Shown in pieces: positions 1 to 8,723 of a DNA stretch of 21,320 bases. Position 1 is the first letter of the stretch, and the number at the start of each line of letters is the position of its first letter. The notes below the pieces were generated by a model. That model was given only the letters and a program-made list of their open reading frames with translations. It was not told the DNA's origin and did not search any database. The position numbers and the translations under genes were made by a program. Origin of the DNA: Lachnoclostridium sp. UBA7122 (lineage in GTDB: Bacteria > Bacillota > Clostridia > Lachnospirales > Lachnospiraceae); NCBI GenBank assembly GCA_002493085.1, contig DKXQ01000010.1:1-21320 (forward strand), given 5' to 3'.

Positions 1-4
1 TTTT

Positions 5-883
5 ATGATTAAAAGTATGACAGGGTTTGGACGTTTTGAACATACCAGCCGTGACTATAAGGTAAGTGTAGAGATAAAGTCAGTAAACCACAGGTATTGT
101 GACTTAAATATTAAACAGCCTAAAAAGTTCAGTGCCTTTGAAAATGATATAAGAAATATTGCCAGACAGTATGCAGCACGTGGCAAAATAGATATATATA
201 TCAGTTTTGAAGATTACACTGCCGGAGCTTCATCAGTAAGGTACAATCCATCTGTTGCAAAAGGGTATATGGATGCAATTACAAAGGCATCAGAAGAATT
301 TGGAATAGAGCCTTGTATTACATCATCGCTTCTTGTCAGGTTTCCTGATGTAATTATACTTGAGGAGAATGAAAAAGATGCCAGCAAAGAATTTATGATA
401 GTAAAAGATGCACTTAATAAAGCATGTATGCAGTTTCAGGCATCACGGGAAAAAGAAGGCAGGAATTTATACAACGATATACAGCAAAAGCTAAAAGATA
501 TATTAGAAATTGTAGGACAGGTGGAAGAGCGTTCACCACAGATAGTATCTGAATACAGGCAGAAGCTTAAGGACAAAGTAACTGAGCTGCTTGGCGGTAC
601 AAAGGTTGATGAAAGCATACTTGCTACAGAAATTACAGTCTTTGCAGATAAAATATGCGTCGATGAAGAAACTGTGCGTTTAAGAAGCCATATTGCCAAT
701 ATGGAAAATACATTGTCCAAAGAAGAATCTGTAGGGCGCAAGCTTGATTTTATTGCACAGGAGATGAACAGGGAGGCCAATACAATTCTTTCCAAGGCAA
801 ATGATGTAAAGCTGTCTGGAATGGCAATTGATTTAAAGACTGGAATTGAGAAAATACGTGAACAAATACAGAATATAGAATGA
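5..883 (+). CDS. yicC: YicC family endoribonuclease-like protein
   Basis: This is a complete 292-residue protein of the YicC/YloC family. It opens with the family signature MIKSMTGFGR and carries the C-terminal DUF1732-type stretch (around residues 225-292) ending in KTGIEKIREQIQNIE, a hallmark of the family. E. coli YicC has been reported as an endoribonuclease that affects small RNA turnover; whether this copy does the same is inferred. The ATG at base 5 is chosen because the family signature begins exactly there, but its ribosome binding site lies outside the window. The neighbours remA, gmk and rpoZ repeat the yloC-ylzA-gmk-yloH order of Bacillus subtilis, which supports the call strongly. 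The stop codon TGA at 881-883 overlaps a possible upstream ATG of the next gene. Confidence 0.95.
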   Translation: MIKSMTGFGRFEHTSRDYKVSVEIKSVNHRYCDLNIKQPKKFSAFENDIRNIARQYAARGKIDIYISFEDYTAGASSVRYNPSVAKGYMDAITKASEEFGIEPCITSSLLVRFPDVIILEENEKDASKEFMIVKDALNKACMQFQASREKEGRNLYNDIQQKLKDILEIVGQVEERSPQIVSEYRQKLKDKVTELLGGTKVDESILATEITVFADKICVDEETVRLRSHIANMENTLSKEESVGRKLDFIAQEMNREANTILSKANDVKLSGMAIDLKTGIEKIREQIQNIE

Positions 884-897
884 GAAAGAGAATGTTT

Positions 898-1161
898 ATG
901 TTAGTAAATATAGGATATGGCAATGTCGTAAACATGGATAAAGTAGTAAGCATTATAAAGGCTGACGCAGCACCGATAAAACGTATGGTGCAGGCGGCAA
1001 AGGACAATAATCTTGCAATTGATGCTACATGTGGACGCAAAACTAAATGTGTGCTTGTTATGGACAGCGGGCATATAGTGCTTTCTGCGCTGCTTTCGGA
1101 AACTATAGAGAACAGGGCAGAGGGGTTTCTGGCACAGGAAAGGAGCAATGAAGATGCCTAA
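898..1161 (+). CDS. remA: RemA-like extracellular matrix regulator (DUF370)
   Basis: This small protein (87 residues from this start) belongs to the RemA/DUF370 family. It shows the family pattern VNIGYGNVV, then APIKRMVQAA, IDATCGRKTK and VLVMDSGHIVLSAL. In B. subtilis RemA is a DNA-binding activator of biofilm matrix and osmoprotection genes that forms oligomeric rings; the target genes here are unknown. Three in-frame ATGs exist (880, 892, 898). I prefer 898 because AAAGAG at 885-890 sits 7 bases upstream and because the conserved region starts almost at once. The ATG at 880 would overlap the yicC stop as ATGA and could instead indicate translational coupling. The 3' end overlaps the start of gmk, so the two genes are surely co-expressed. 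Confidence 0.9.
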   Translation: MLVNIGYGNVVNMDKVVSIIKADAAPIKRMVQAAKDNNLAIDATCGRKTKCVLVMDSGHIVLSALLSETIENRAEGFLAQERSNEDA

Positions 1162-1777
1162 AAAAGGAATAATTGCGGTTATTTCAGGATTTTCAGGCGC
1201 AGGTAAAGGAACTTTGGTAAATGAGCTTGTAAAAAGATATGGCTATGCTGTTTCTATATCTGCAACTACAAGACCGCCAAGGGCAGGTGAAACAGAGGGA
1301 AAAGAATATTTCTTTAAAACAAAAGAAGAATTTTTGCAGATGATTAAAGAAGAAAAATTTATAGAGTATGCAAAATATGTAAATAATTATTATGGAACCC
1401 CAAAAGATTATGTTTTTTCCCAGATAAATAGTGGCCAGGATGTGCTGTTGGAAATAGAAATGCAGGGTGCACTGCAGGTAAAAAAGAATTTCCCAGATGT
1501 TTCTCTTATATTTATTACCCCGCCAAGTACAGCAGAATTAAAAAAACGTCTTATAAACCGTGGCACAGAGGCAGCAGATATTATAGATAAACGGATTTCA
1601 CGGGCTGTTGAAGAGTGCAGTTATATGGATAAATACGATTATATTATAGTAAATGATGACTTAGATAAGTGCATTATCCAGATGCATGGGCTTCTGCAGT
1701 CGCTTCATTTCACAAAAAATAACCAAAAACAGCTTATTGAATCAATATGTAACAATTTTAGCAGCTTTTTATTATAA
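1154..1777 (+). CDS. gmk: Guanylate kinase
   Basis: Guanylate kinase converts GMP and ATP to GDP and ADP in cytosolic purine nucleotide salvage and synthesis. The P-loop reads GFSGAGKGT (about residues 13-21). It is followed by the GMP-binding stretch SATTRPPRAGETEGKEYFF, by the YGTPKDYV segment, and by the LID-type region LKKRLINRGTEAADIIDKRI. The length of about 207 residues is normal for the family. An ATG at 1148 is also in frame, but AGGAG at 1141-1145 is only 2 bases from it and 8 bases from the ATG at 1154, so 1154 is the better start. The gene overlaps the end of remA and lies 18 bases before rpoZ, the common Firmicute arrangement. Confidence 0.97.
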   Translation: MPKKGIIAVISGFSGAGKGTLVNELVKRYGYAVSISATTRPPRAGETEGKEYFFKTKEEFLQMIKEEKFIEYAKYVNNYYGTPKDYVFSQINSGQDVLLEIEMQGALQVKKNFPDVSLIFITPPSTAELKKRLINRGTEAADIIDKRISRAVEECSYMDKYDYIIVNDDLDKCIIQMHGLLQSLHFTKNNQKQLIESICNNFSSFLL

Positions 1778-1795
1778 TTAAAGAAGGAGAATAAT

Positions 1796-2125
1796 ATGTT
1801 ACATCCATCATATACAGATTTAATGAAATTAGTAAACAGTGAGGTTGAATCAGGTGAAGCTCCAGTAGTAAACAGCAGGTATTCAATAGTACTTGCTACT
1901 TCAAAAAGGGCACGCCAGATAATAGATGGTGCACAGATGTATGTATCACCAAAATGCCCAAAACCTCTTTCAATAGCCATTGATGAGCTTAATAACTCTA
2001 AGATACGTATTTTAAGTGAGGAAGAGGCAATGGAAATAGAAGCAAGAAAGGCAGCAGAAGCTGCTGAAAAAGAAGCTGTCCAGGAAGAATTAGTTTCATT
2101 TCCAGAGGAAGAAGTTAATAATTAA
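1796..2125 (+). CDS. rpoZ: DNA-directed RNA polymerase omega subunit
   Basis: The omega subunit helps assemble and stabilise RNA polymerase. The 109-residue protein has the family core MLHPSYTDLMKLV, then the NSRYSIVLATSKRARQI segment (about residues 26-42), and a following stretch (PKPLSIAIDELNNSKIRI) typical of Firmicute omega. The C-terminal 35 residues are rich in Glu and Ala, a low-complexity acidic tail that is common but variable. AGAAGGAGA precedes the ATG with good spacing. Its position directly after gmk is the conserved one, and the next gene starts 15 bases after its stop. Confidence 0.95.
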   Translation: MLHPSYTDLMKLVNSEVESGEAPVVNSRYSIVLATSKRARQIIDGAQMYVSPKCPKPLSIAIDELNNSKIRILSEEEAMEIEARKAAEAAEKEAVQEELVSFPEEEVNN

Positions 2126-2140
2126 GGTGGTATTTGTAAA

Positions 2141-2770
2141 ATGGAAAATCAATTTGAAAGCATGCAGAATACAAAAGAAGATTCTACTAAGGATGGAGGG
2201 GAAACTGCCCAGACCGGCCAGAAAGAAATATCTAAGGGAAAGAAATTACGCAATAATATAATTGAACTTTGTATCTATATTGCGGTTATTGTTATCTGTG
2301 TAGCCTTTGTGCCAAGGTATGTGCTTCAGAGAACTATAGTTGATGGCAAGTCAATGATGAATACATTAAAAAACGGTGAAAATCTTTTAGTTGAAAAAGT
2401 TTCATACCATTTTACTGACCCAGACAGATTTGATGTAATAGTATTTTATCCGCATGGACGTGACAGCAGTGATTATTATATAAAAAGGGTAATTGGTCTT
2501 CCAGGTGAGACTATACAGATAATAGATGAAGATATATACATAGATGGAGAAAAACTGGAAGAAAACTTTGGCAAGGACCCGATTATAGACCCTGGTATGG
2601 CAGAGGAGCCTATAAAACTGGGTGATGATGAATTTTTTGTACTGGGTGACAACCGTACAGTAAGCGAGGACAGCAGATATGAGGAAGTAGGGCCTGTTAA
2701 GCGTGTAAATATAGAAGGCAGGGCAGTGCTAAGGATTTACCCGCTGTCAGAGTTTGGAACATTTGAATAA
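2141..2770 (+). CDS. lepB: Type I signal peptidase
   Basis: Signal peptidase I cuts signal peptides from secreted proteins at the outer face of the cytoplasmic membrane. The protein has 209 residues: a hydrophilic N-terminus of about 38 residues, one membrane span (about residues 40-58), then the catalytic domain outside. The catalytic serine is S71 in the box DGKSMMNTL. The general base lysine is K115 in YYIKRVIGLPGE, and box E is GDNRTVSEDSR at about 169-179. One N-terminal span and a Ser-Lys dyad fit the Gram-positive Sip type. AAGGTGG precedes the ATG. It lies between rpoZ and a cell-wall amidase, so it probably shares their transcript; it may serve general secretion rather than one substrate. 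Confidence 0.93.
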   Translation: MENQFESMQNTKEDSTKDGGETAQTGQKEISKGKKLRNNIIELCIYIAVIVICVAFVPRYVLQRTIVDGKSMMNTLKNGENLLVEKVSYHFTDPDRFDVIVFYPHGRDSSDYYIKRVIGLPGETIQIIDEDIYIDGEKLEENFGKDPIIDPGMAEEPIKLGDDEFFVLGDNRTVSEDSRYEEVGPVKRVNIEGRAVLRIYPLSEFGTFE

Positions 2771-2790
2771 CAGGAGCATGGAGGATTTTT

Positions 2791-3783
2791 ATGAAAGATT
2801 TAAAACGTGAAATTAAGGTTATGACAGGAATAGTTACCTTTGCAGTACTGGCAGTAACCATATTAGGCATAAATAAATTAAACAGCCTGAAATTATCAAG
2901 TGCAGCAGAAGCAGAAAAAAACATAAAAGAAGCAGAAGAACTGGAATTTTCATCAAAAACATCTGTACTTAAGGCTGGCAGCAAGTACCAGTTTGCTGTA
3001 ACAGGTGATACAGATGACACTGTCTGGTCTGTATCTGATAAGAACTGTGCAGTAATAAACCAGAAAGGAGTTCTTTCTGGCAAAAGGGCAGGAAGTGTCA
3101 CTGTATCTGTCAGACAGGCAGGCAGGGAGGCTTCATATGATGTAGATATTGAAGGTAAAAAGAAAGTTGCTATAGATGCAGGGCACCAGCTTCATTCAGA
3201 CAGTTCTACAGAGCCTGTAGGCCCAGGTTCATCTACAAGGAAAGCTAAGGTGGCTGGAGGTGCTACAGGTGTTGCTACAGGTGTGCCAGAGTACCAGCTT
3301 AACCTTGATGTTGCTAAAAAGCTGCGTAAAGAGCTTTTAGACAGGGGATATGAAGTCTATATGGTGCGTTCAAAGAATAACGTAAACATAAGTAATAAAA
3401 AGCGGGCTGTCAAGGCAAATAAAAGCGGCTCTGATATTTATATACGCATACATGGAGACAGTTCATCTTCCTCATCTGTATCAGGGGCAAGTGCACTTTA
3501 CCCATCTAAGTCTAATCCATATGTTTCAAAACTTAGTAAAAAGTCATATAAATTGTCTAAAGCTATAATAGACAGCTATTGTGAAGAAACAGGGATAAAA
3601 AACAGGGGATGTATTGTAAGGGATGACCTCACTGGCACAAACTGGAGTAAAATACCTGTTACACTTATAGAAATGGGATTTATGAGTAACAGTGCAGAAG
3701 ACAGGAAGATGCAAAAAAAACAGTTCCAGACCAGAATGGCAAGTGGAATGGCAGATGGAATAGATGTTTATTTTGGATATTAA
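2791..3783 (+). CDS. Membrane-anchored N-acetylmuramoyl-L-alanine amidase with Ig-like domain
   Basis: The 330-residue protein has an N-terminal membrane anchor or uncleaved signal (about residues 11-29) and a short charged linker. A BIG2-like bacterial Ig domain follows (about 53-120, pattern SVLKAGSKYQF, VWSVSDKNCAVI, GVLSGKRAGSVTVSV), then an Amidase_3 domain (about 125-328). Amidase_3 enzymes are zinc hydrolases that cut the bond between muramic acid and the stem peptide of peptidoglycan. Candidate zinc ligands are H132 (AIDAGH), E167 (PEYQLNLDVA) and H221 (RIHGD), and the catalytic glutamate is E294 in IEMGF. A serine run follows H221, where many relatives have an Asn-rich stretch. GGAGG at 2780-2784 supports the start. 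The Ig domain probably holds the enzyme near the wall. The exact cell-division or lysis role is not evident. Confidence 0.9.
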   Translation: MKDLKREIKVMTGIVTFAVLAVTILGINKLNSLKLSSAAEAEKNIKEAEELEFSSKTSVLKAGSKYQFAVTGDTDDTVWSVSDKNCAVINQKGVLSGKRAGSVTVSVRQAGREASYDVDIEGKKKVAIDAGHQLHSDSSTEPVGPGSSTRKAKVAGGATGVATGVPEYQLNLDVAKKLRKELLDRGYEVYMVRSKNNVNISNKKRAVKANKSGSDIYIRIHGDSSSSSSVSGASALYPSKSNPYVSKLSKKSYKLSKAIIDSYCEETGIKNRGCIVRDDLTGTNWSKIPVTLIEMGFMSNSAEDRKMQKKQFQTRMASGMADGIDVYFGY

Positions 3784-3821
3784 TTTTATCCTTTATGCGT
3801 TAAGATAGGAGTGGAAAGAAA

Positions 3822-4106
3822 GTGAAAGGTTTAACAAATATGATGGAGGAAACAGTTCTGGCAAAGATAGAGCAGCTTTGGCCATCAACTAATTACTGCA
3901 AATGTGATAAATGTAAAATAGATGTTGCTGCATATGCGCTTAACAGGCTTCCTCCAAGATATGTACATTCATTTGCGGGCAAACTTATACACAGGTTTGA
4001 TGCATCTACAACACAAATGGATGCAGAAATTACAGCATGTGTGTACAATGCAATTATCAAGATAGGCGAAGAGCCGGAACACGATGTTGAAGTAATAGAA
4101 GAATAG
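3822..4106 (+). CDS. ComFB-like late competence family protein
   Basis: This 94-residue cytosolic protein matches the ComFB family. It has an N-terminal helix (EETVLAKIEQLW), a cysteine cluster YCKCDKCKIDVAAYALN, the conserved NRLPPRYV motif, and a C-terminal acidic tail. Cysteines C26, C28, C31 and C73 (numbered from the GTG) could form a metal site; this is inferred from the spacing and from reports of zinc in B. subtilis ComFB. Some ComFB proteins have been reported to bind cyclic dinucleotides, so a signalling role is possible. The start is uncertain: a GTG at 3822 has AGGAG at 3807-3811, while an ATG at 3840 is in frame and also leaves the family core intact. The gene is 25 bases upstream of polC and is probably co-transcribed with it. 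Confidence 0.82.
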   Translation: MKGLTNMMEETVLAKIEQLWPSTNYCKCDKCKIDVAAYALNRLPPRYVHSFAGKLIHRFDASTTQMDAEITACVYNAIIKIGEEPEHDVEVIEE

Positions 4107-4131
4107 GCTTTAACTGTTAAGGAGACACCTG

Positions 4132-7100
4132 ATGGAAAAGCTTTTGCTTGAAACATTTGATAATTTAAACCTGACTGACAGACAGAATAAAATTTTTAAA
4201 GATGTCATGGTTTCAAGGATTGTTGTATTAAGAAAAACTAAAAAAATAGAAATATATATATCAAGCAGCCATATTATCGCATACCGTGAAATAGGGCTGC
4301 TTACGTATTCTTTAAGCCATGTATTCCAGCATACAGGATATGAGGTACAGATTTATGACAGCTTCAGCCTGTCCGCACAGTACAGCCCTTCAGATTTCTG
4401 GAATGACTATAAAGACAGCATACTTCTTGTTTTAAAAGAAGAAAATATTCTGGAATTTAATATGGTCTATAGTGGAACTGTAAATGTAAGCGGGAATATT
4501 ATAAATATATCATGTGAAGATGACTGCATGTACAGGGCAAAAGAAGAAAAACTCATCTGCTGTCTTAAAGAAATATTTAAAGAAAAAGCAGGCTTTGAAA
4601 TATCAGTTAATATAAATTATACTGAACCTGTTATGGCAGACAGCTTTACAGATACTGGCAGATATTGCTTTACCAGCAATCCTGTTGTTCCTCCCAAAAA
4701 GAAAAAAATGGCAGCTTCCAATACTGTGCCAGATACAAACAAAAGTAAAACTTCAAATACAACAAAATCCAAACCTAAAAGCCAGAATTCTGGCAAAAAG
4801 CCTGTGGATAGAGATTGTTTTTATGGCAGGAACTGTGAAGGTGCAATTATTAAGATTGCCGATATACAAGACGGAATTGGAGAGATTGTTATTGAAGGAA
4901 AAGTAGTATCTACAGATGAACGGGAAATCCGCAATGAAAAAGTTATTTATATATTTAATATAACTGATTTTACAGATACTATTTCAGCAAAGATATTTAT
5001 TTCAAAAGAAGAAACAGAAAAAATACGGGAAAATATTAAAACAGGAAAGTTTATTAAACTTAAAGGCGTACCAATCTATGACACATATAGCAGGGAAACC
5101 AGCATAACATCTATAAAGGGCATTAAAGCAGGGGTGGACAGGCGTGTTAAACGCATGGACAACTATCAGGGGCAAAAACGTGTTGAACTTCATGCACACA
5201 CACAGATGAGTGAGATGGATTCAGTAATGTCTGTCAGTGATTATGTAAATACTGCTAAAAGATGGGGCCACAGTGCAATCGCTATAACAGACCATGGGGT
5301 TGTGCAGTCGTTCCCTGATGCTGCCCATGAATTAAAGCCTGATGACAGCCTTAAAATCATATATGGTGTTGAAGCTTATCTCGTAGACGACCTTACAGGC
5401 ATAGTCCAGAATGATAAAGGACAGGATTTTACAGGAGAGTTTGTTGTATTTGACCTTGAGACAACAGGAATAGGCGCATACAGCAATGAGATTATAGAAA
5501 TAGGAGCAGTCAAAATAGCCAATGGTGTTATTACAGAGACATTCAGCACATTTATTAACCCCGGAAGGCCAATTCCTTATAATATACAAAAGCTTACAGG
5601 CATTAATGACACTATGGTTGAAGATGCACCTGTTATAAAACAGGTGTTGCCCGCTTTTCTTGAATTTTGTGGCAATGCAGTCCTTGTGGCACACAATGCT
5701 TCATTTGATACAGGATTTATAAACCAGAAAGCAAAAGACCTTTGTATACACACAGATTTTACTGTAGTAGATACTGTTGCAATGGCGAGGGCACTGCTGC
5801 CAGAACTTAAAAAGTATAAACTTGACACTGTTGCAAAAGCACTTGGTGTCCCGCTTGAAAACCACCACCGTGCGGTTGATGATGCGGGGGCTACAGCAGA
5901 AATATTTATCAGACTGTTAAAAAGGCTTGATAGCAAGGGGATATACACTCTTGCAGACCTTAATAAGTCTGGCAGGCCAGATGAAGAAACTATAAGAAAG
6001 CTTCCATCATACCATGCAGTTATACTTGCAAAGAATGAGACTGGCCGTGTAAATCTTTACAGGCTTGTTTCAGAGTCACATCTGAAATATTTTAACAGGC
6101 GGCCAAAACTTCCAAAAAGTCTTTTTATGCAGTACAGGGAAGGGCTGCTTATCGGTTCTGCCTGTGAAGCAGGTGAGCTTTACAGGGCTATACTTGAAGA
6201 AAGACCAGAAGAAGAGACAGACAGGCTTGTAAAGTTTTATGATTACCTTGAAATACAGCCACTTGGCAACAATGCGTTTATGCTGCGTGACAATAATAGA
6301 TTCCCGCATATACAAGATAATAATGACCTTATGGAGATTAACCGTAAAATAGTTTCTCTTGGGGAAGAGTATAATAAGCCTGTTGTAGCTACATGTGATG
6401 TACATTTCCTCAATGCTGAAGATGAAGTTTACAGGCGTATTATAATGTCAGGAAAGGGATTTGCTGATGCCGATAACCAGGCACCTCTTTACTACAGGAC
6501 CACAGAAGAGATGCTTGAAGAATTCCAGTACCTTGGCTCTAAAAAAGCAGAAGAAATTGTTATTACAAATACAAACCTGATAGCTGATATGATTGAATAT
6601 ATAGACCCATGCAGCCCAAGGAAATGCCCGCCTGAAATTGAAAATTCAGATGAAGATTTAAGAAATATATGTTATAACAGGGCACGTGCAATATATGGTG
6701 ACAAACTTCCGCCTGTAGTTGTAGAAAGACTTGAAAGAGAGCTTACTTCCATTATAAGTAACGGTTATGCAGTTATGTATATCATTGCACAAAAACTGGT
6801 CTGGAAGTCCAATGAAGATGGTTATCTTGTAGGTTCAAGAGGCTCGGTTGGTTCATCATTTGTCGCAACGATGGCGGGAATTACAGAAGTTAATCCGCTT
6901 TCAGCACATTATTACTGTCCAGAGTGCCACTACTATGACTTTGACTCAGAAGAAGTAAAAGCATATGCAGGAAGTTCTGCATGTGACATGCCTGATAAAA
7001 AATGCCCAGAGTGTGGGCATATTCTTGAAAAAGATGGCCATGATATACCATTTGAAACATTTCTTGGTTTTAAAGGTGACAAAGAGCCTGACATAGACCT

Positions 7101-8526
7101 TAACTTTTCAAGTGAATACCAGAGTAATGCACACGATTACACAGAAGTAATCTTTGGCGCAGGGCATACATTCAGGGCGGGCACAGTTGGAACACTTGCA
7201 GACAAGACAGCATATGGATATGTCAAAAAATATTATGAAGAGCATGAAGAGGTAAAGCGCAGGGCAGAAATAGAGCGTATTGCTGTTGGATGCACAGGTG
7301 TGCGCAGAAGCACGGGGCAGCATCCTGGCGGTATAGTTGTACTGCCAATGGGTGAGGAGATTTATACATTTACCCCTGTACAGCATCCCGCTAATGACAT
7401 GTCTACAAAAATTATAACAACACATTTTGATTACCATAAAATAGATGCCAACCTGCTTAAGCTGGACATACTTGGACACCAGGACCCCACCATGATACGT
7501 ATGCTTGAAGACCTCACAGGCATTGATGCATCCAAAATACGCATGGACGATAAAAAAGTATTGTCACTATTTGAAAGCACAAAAGCCCTTGGCATAGAGC
7601 CAGAAGATATTAGTGGCTGTACACTTGGCTGTCTGGGGCTTCCGGAATTTGGCACACAGTTTGTACATGGCATGCTTATTGAGGCAAAACCAAAGAACTT
7701 TTCTGACCTTGTACGCATATCAGGGCTTTCCCATGGGACAAATGTATGGCTTGATAATGCACAGTACTTTATTGCTAATGGTGACTGCACGCTTTCCACA
7801 GCCATATGTACACGTGATGATATTATGACTTATCTTATACGTATGGGCGTTGAAAACGAGCGTTCATTTAAAATTATGGAAAGTGTACGTAAAGGAAAAG
7901 GGCTTACATCTGATATGGAAAAAGACATGAGAGCATGCAATGTCCCAGAATGGTATATAGAATCCTGTAAACGTATTAAATACATGTTTCCTAAAGCACA
8001 TGCTGCTGCATATGTAATGATGGCAATGCGTGTTGCCTATTTCAAAGTATACTATCCGCTTGCATACTATGCAGCATTTTTCAGCATACGTGCAACATCA
8101 TTTAACTATGAACTTATGTGCCTTGGCAGGGAAAGACTTGAATATTTTATGGCTGATTACCAGAAGCGGAAAAATGAACTTTCAGACAAGGAGAAAGACA
8201 CATATGAAGATATGCGCATTGTCCAGGAAATGTATGCAAGAGGATTTGAATTTGTACCACTTGACCTTTATAAGGCAAAAGCAAACAGGTTCCAGATAAC
8301 TGGTGGCAAACTGATGCCTTCATTCGCTACAATCGATGGGCTTGGCGGCAAAGCAGCAGAAATGATAGAAGACGAAGCAGGAAAAGGAAAATTTCTCTCA
8401 CGTGAAGACTTTAAAAACCGCTGTAAAGTCAGCGAAAAAGTTATTGAAGCAATGGCAGATATGGGAATTATGGGAGACATGCCACATAGCAACCAGATGT
8501 CTTTAATGGACTTTCTGGCTGTTTAA
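4132..8526 (+). CDS. polC: DNA polymerase III alpha subunit, PolC type
   Basis: PolC is the replicative DNA polymerase of low-GC Gram-positive bacteria. The 1464-residue length fits the family. In order there are an N-terminal domain, a Lys/Ser/Thr-rich linker (about 185-225), an OB fold (about 245-335), and a PHP domain starting at VELHAHT (H354, H356). A DnaQ-type 3'-5' exonuclease is inserted in the PHP domain (D441 and E443 in VVFDLETTG, and the HHRAVDD motif with D583 or D584). The polymerase region carries D987 and D989 in PDIDLNFS, and a CPEC...CPEC zinc cluster precedes it (about 925-970). The last residues contain QMSLMDF, a likely beta-clamp binding motif. GGAG at 4121-4124 gives the ATG good spacing. 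Exonuclease and polymerase acidic residues are intact, so the enzyme should be active. Confidence 0.97.
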   Translation: MEKLLLETFDNLNLTDRQNKIFKDVMVSRIVVLRKTKKIEIYISSSHIIAYREIGLLTYSLSHVFQHTGYEVQIYDSFSLSAQYSPSDFWNDYKDSILLVLKEENILEFNMVYSGTVNVSGNIINISCEDDCMYRAKEEKLICCLKEIFKEKAGFEISVNINYTEPVMADSFTDTGRYCFTSNPVVPPKKKKMAASNTVPDTNKSKTSNTTKSKPKSQNSGKKPVDRDCFYGRNCEGAIIKIADIQDGIGEIVIEGKVVSTDEREIRNEKVIYIFNITDFTDTISAKIFISKEETEKIRENIKTGKFIKLKGVPIYDTYSRETSITSIKGIKAGVDRRVKRMDNYQGQKRVELHAHTQMSEMDSVMSVSDYVNTAKRWGHSAIAITDHGVVQSFPDAAHELKPDDSLKIIYGVEAYLVDDLTGIVQNDKGQDFTGEFVVFDLETTGIGAYSNEIIEIGAVKIANGVITETFSTFINPGRPIPYNIQKLTGINDTMVEDAPVIKQVLPAFLEFCGNAVLVAHNASFDTGFINQKAKDLCIHTDFTVVDTVAMARALLPELKKYKLDTVAKALGVPLENHHRAVDDAGATAEIFIRLLKRLDSKGIYTLADLNKSGRPDEETIRKLPSYHAVILAKNETGRVNLYRLVSESHLKYFNRRPKLPKSLFMQYREGLLIGSACEAGELYRAILEERPEEETDRLVKFYDYLEIQPLGNNAFMLRDNNRFPHIQDNNDLMEINRKIVSLGEEYNKPVVATCDVHFLNAEDEVYRRIIMSGKGFADADNQAPLYYRTTEEMLEEFQYLGSKKAEEIVITNTNLIADMIEYIDPCSPRKCPPEIENSDEDLRNICYNRARAIYGDKLPPVVVERLERELTSIISNGYAVMYIIAQKLVWKSNEDGYLVGSRGSVGSSFVATMAGITEVNPLSAHYYCPECHYYDFDSEEVKAYAGSSACDMPDKKCPECGHILEKDGHDIPFETFLGFKGDKEPDIDLNFSSEYQSNAHDYTEVIFGAGHTFRAGTVGTLADKTAYGYVKKYYEEHEEVKRRAEIERIAVGCTGVRRSTGQHPGGIVVLPMGEEIYTFTPVQHPANDMSTKIITTHFDYHKIDANLLKLDILGHQDPTMIRMLEDLTGIDASKIRMDDKKVLSLFESTKALGIEPEDISGCTLGCLGLPEFGTQFVHGMLIEAKPKNFSDLVRISGLSHGTNVWLDNAQYFIANGDCTLSTAICTRDDIMTYLIRMGVENERSFKIMESVRKGKGLTSDMEKDMRACNVPEWYIESCKRIKYMFPKAHAAAYVMMAMRVAYFKVYYPLAYYAAFFSIRATSFNYELMCLGRERLEYFMADYQKRKNELSDKEKDTYEDMRIVQEMYARGFEFVPLDLYKAKANRFQITGGKLMPSFATIDGLGGKAAEMIEDEAGKGKFLSREDFKNRCKVSEKVIEAMADMGIMGDMPHSNQMSLMDFLAV

Positions 8527-8644
8527 AATACACTGTTATGTATAAAACTGGAAATAATTTTATATAACTTTTAATGAAAATAAATTTAATATTAAATAAA
8601 ATTTATATAAGATTTACAAATTAAAATTATTTGGAAAAAAACAG

Positions 8645-8672
8645 TTGACATAAAGGTTTATTTGTATATAAT
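8645..8672 (+). promoter_or_regulatory. Sigma-A promoter of the ammonium transporter gene
   Basis: A perfect -35 TTGACA at 8645-8650 and a perfect -10 TATAAT at 8667-8672 are separated by 16 bases. Transcription would start near 8679, giving a leader of about 130 bases before the ATG at 8809. The box match is seen directly; activity is inferred. The intergenic stretch from 8527 to this promoter is very AT-rich, and I see no clear terminator for polC in it. Confidence 0.8.
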
Positions 8673-8687
8673 GTAAACATGACAAGG

Positions 8688-8723
8688 GCGTCACAGATAT
8701 TAAATCTCTGTGGCGCTTTTTTT
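8688..8723 (+). terminator. Leader terminator or attenuator upstream of the ammonium transporter
   Basis: A 10-bp stem pairs 8688-8697 with 8707-8716 (GCGTCACAGA with TCTGTGGCGC, one G-U pair). It has a 9-base loop and is followed directly by seven T residues (8717-8723). This is a textbook intrinsic terminator, yet it begins only about 10 bases after the predicted start of transcription and precedes the amt coding region. It may attenuate amt, block read-through from polC, or both. Downstream in the leader lie a small hairpin (8729-8734 with 8742-8747) and a GC-rich palindrome at 8751-8760. Confidence 0.78.

Noticed and set aside
436..1148. Overlapping - strand reading frames opposite yicC and remA
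   Set aside because: They are antisense to well-recognised genes, low in complexity (Ser/Ile/Leu-rich), and lack start signals.
5002..7828. Several frames on both strands inside polC
   Set aside because: polC is intact over its whole length with all motifs, so frames within it are chance.
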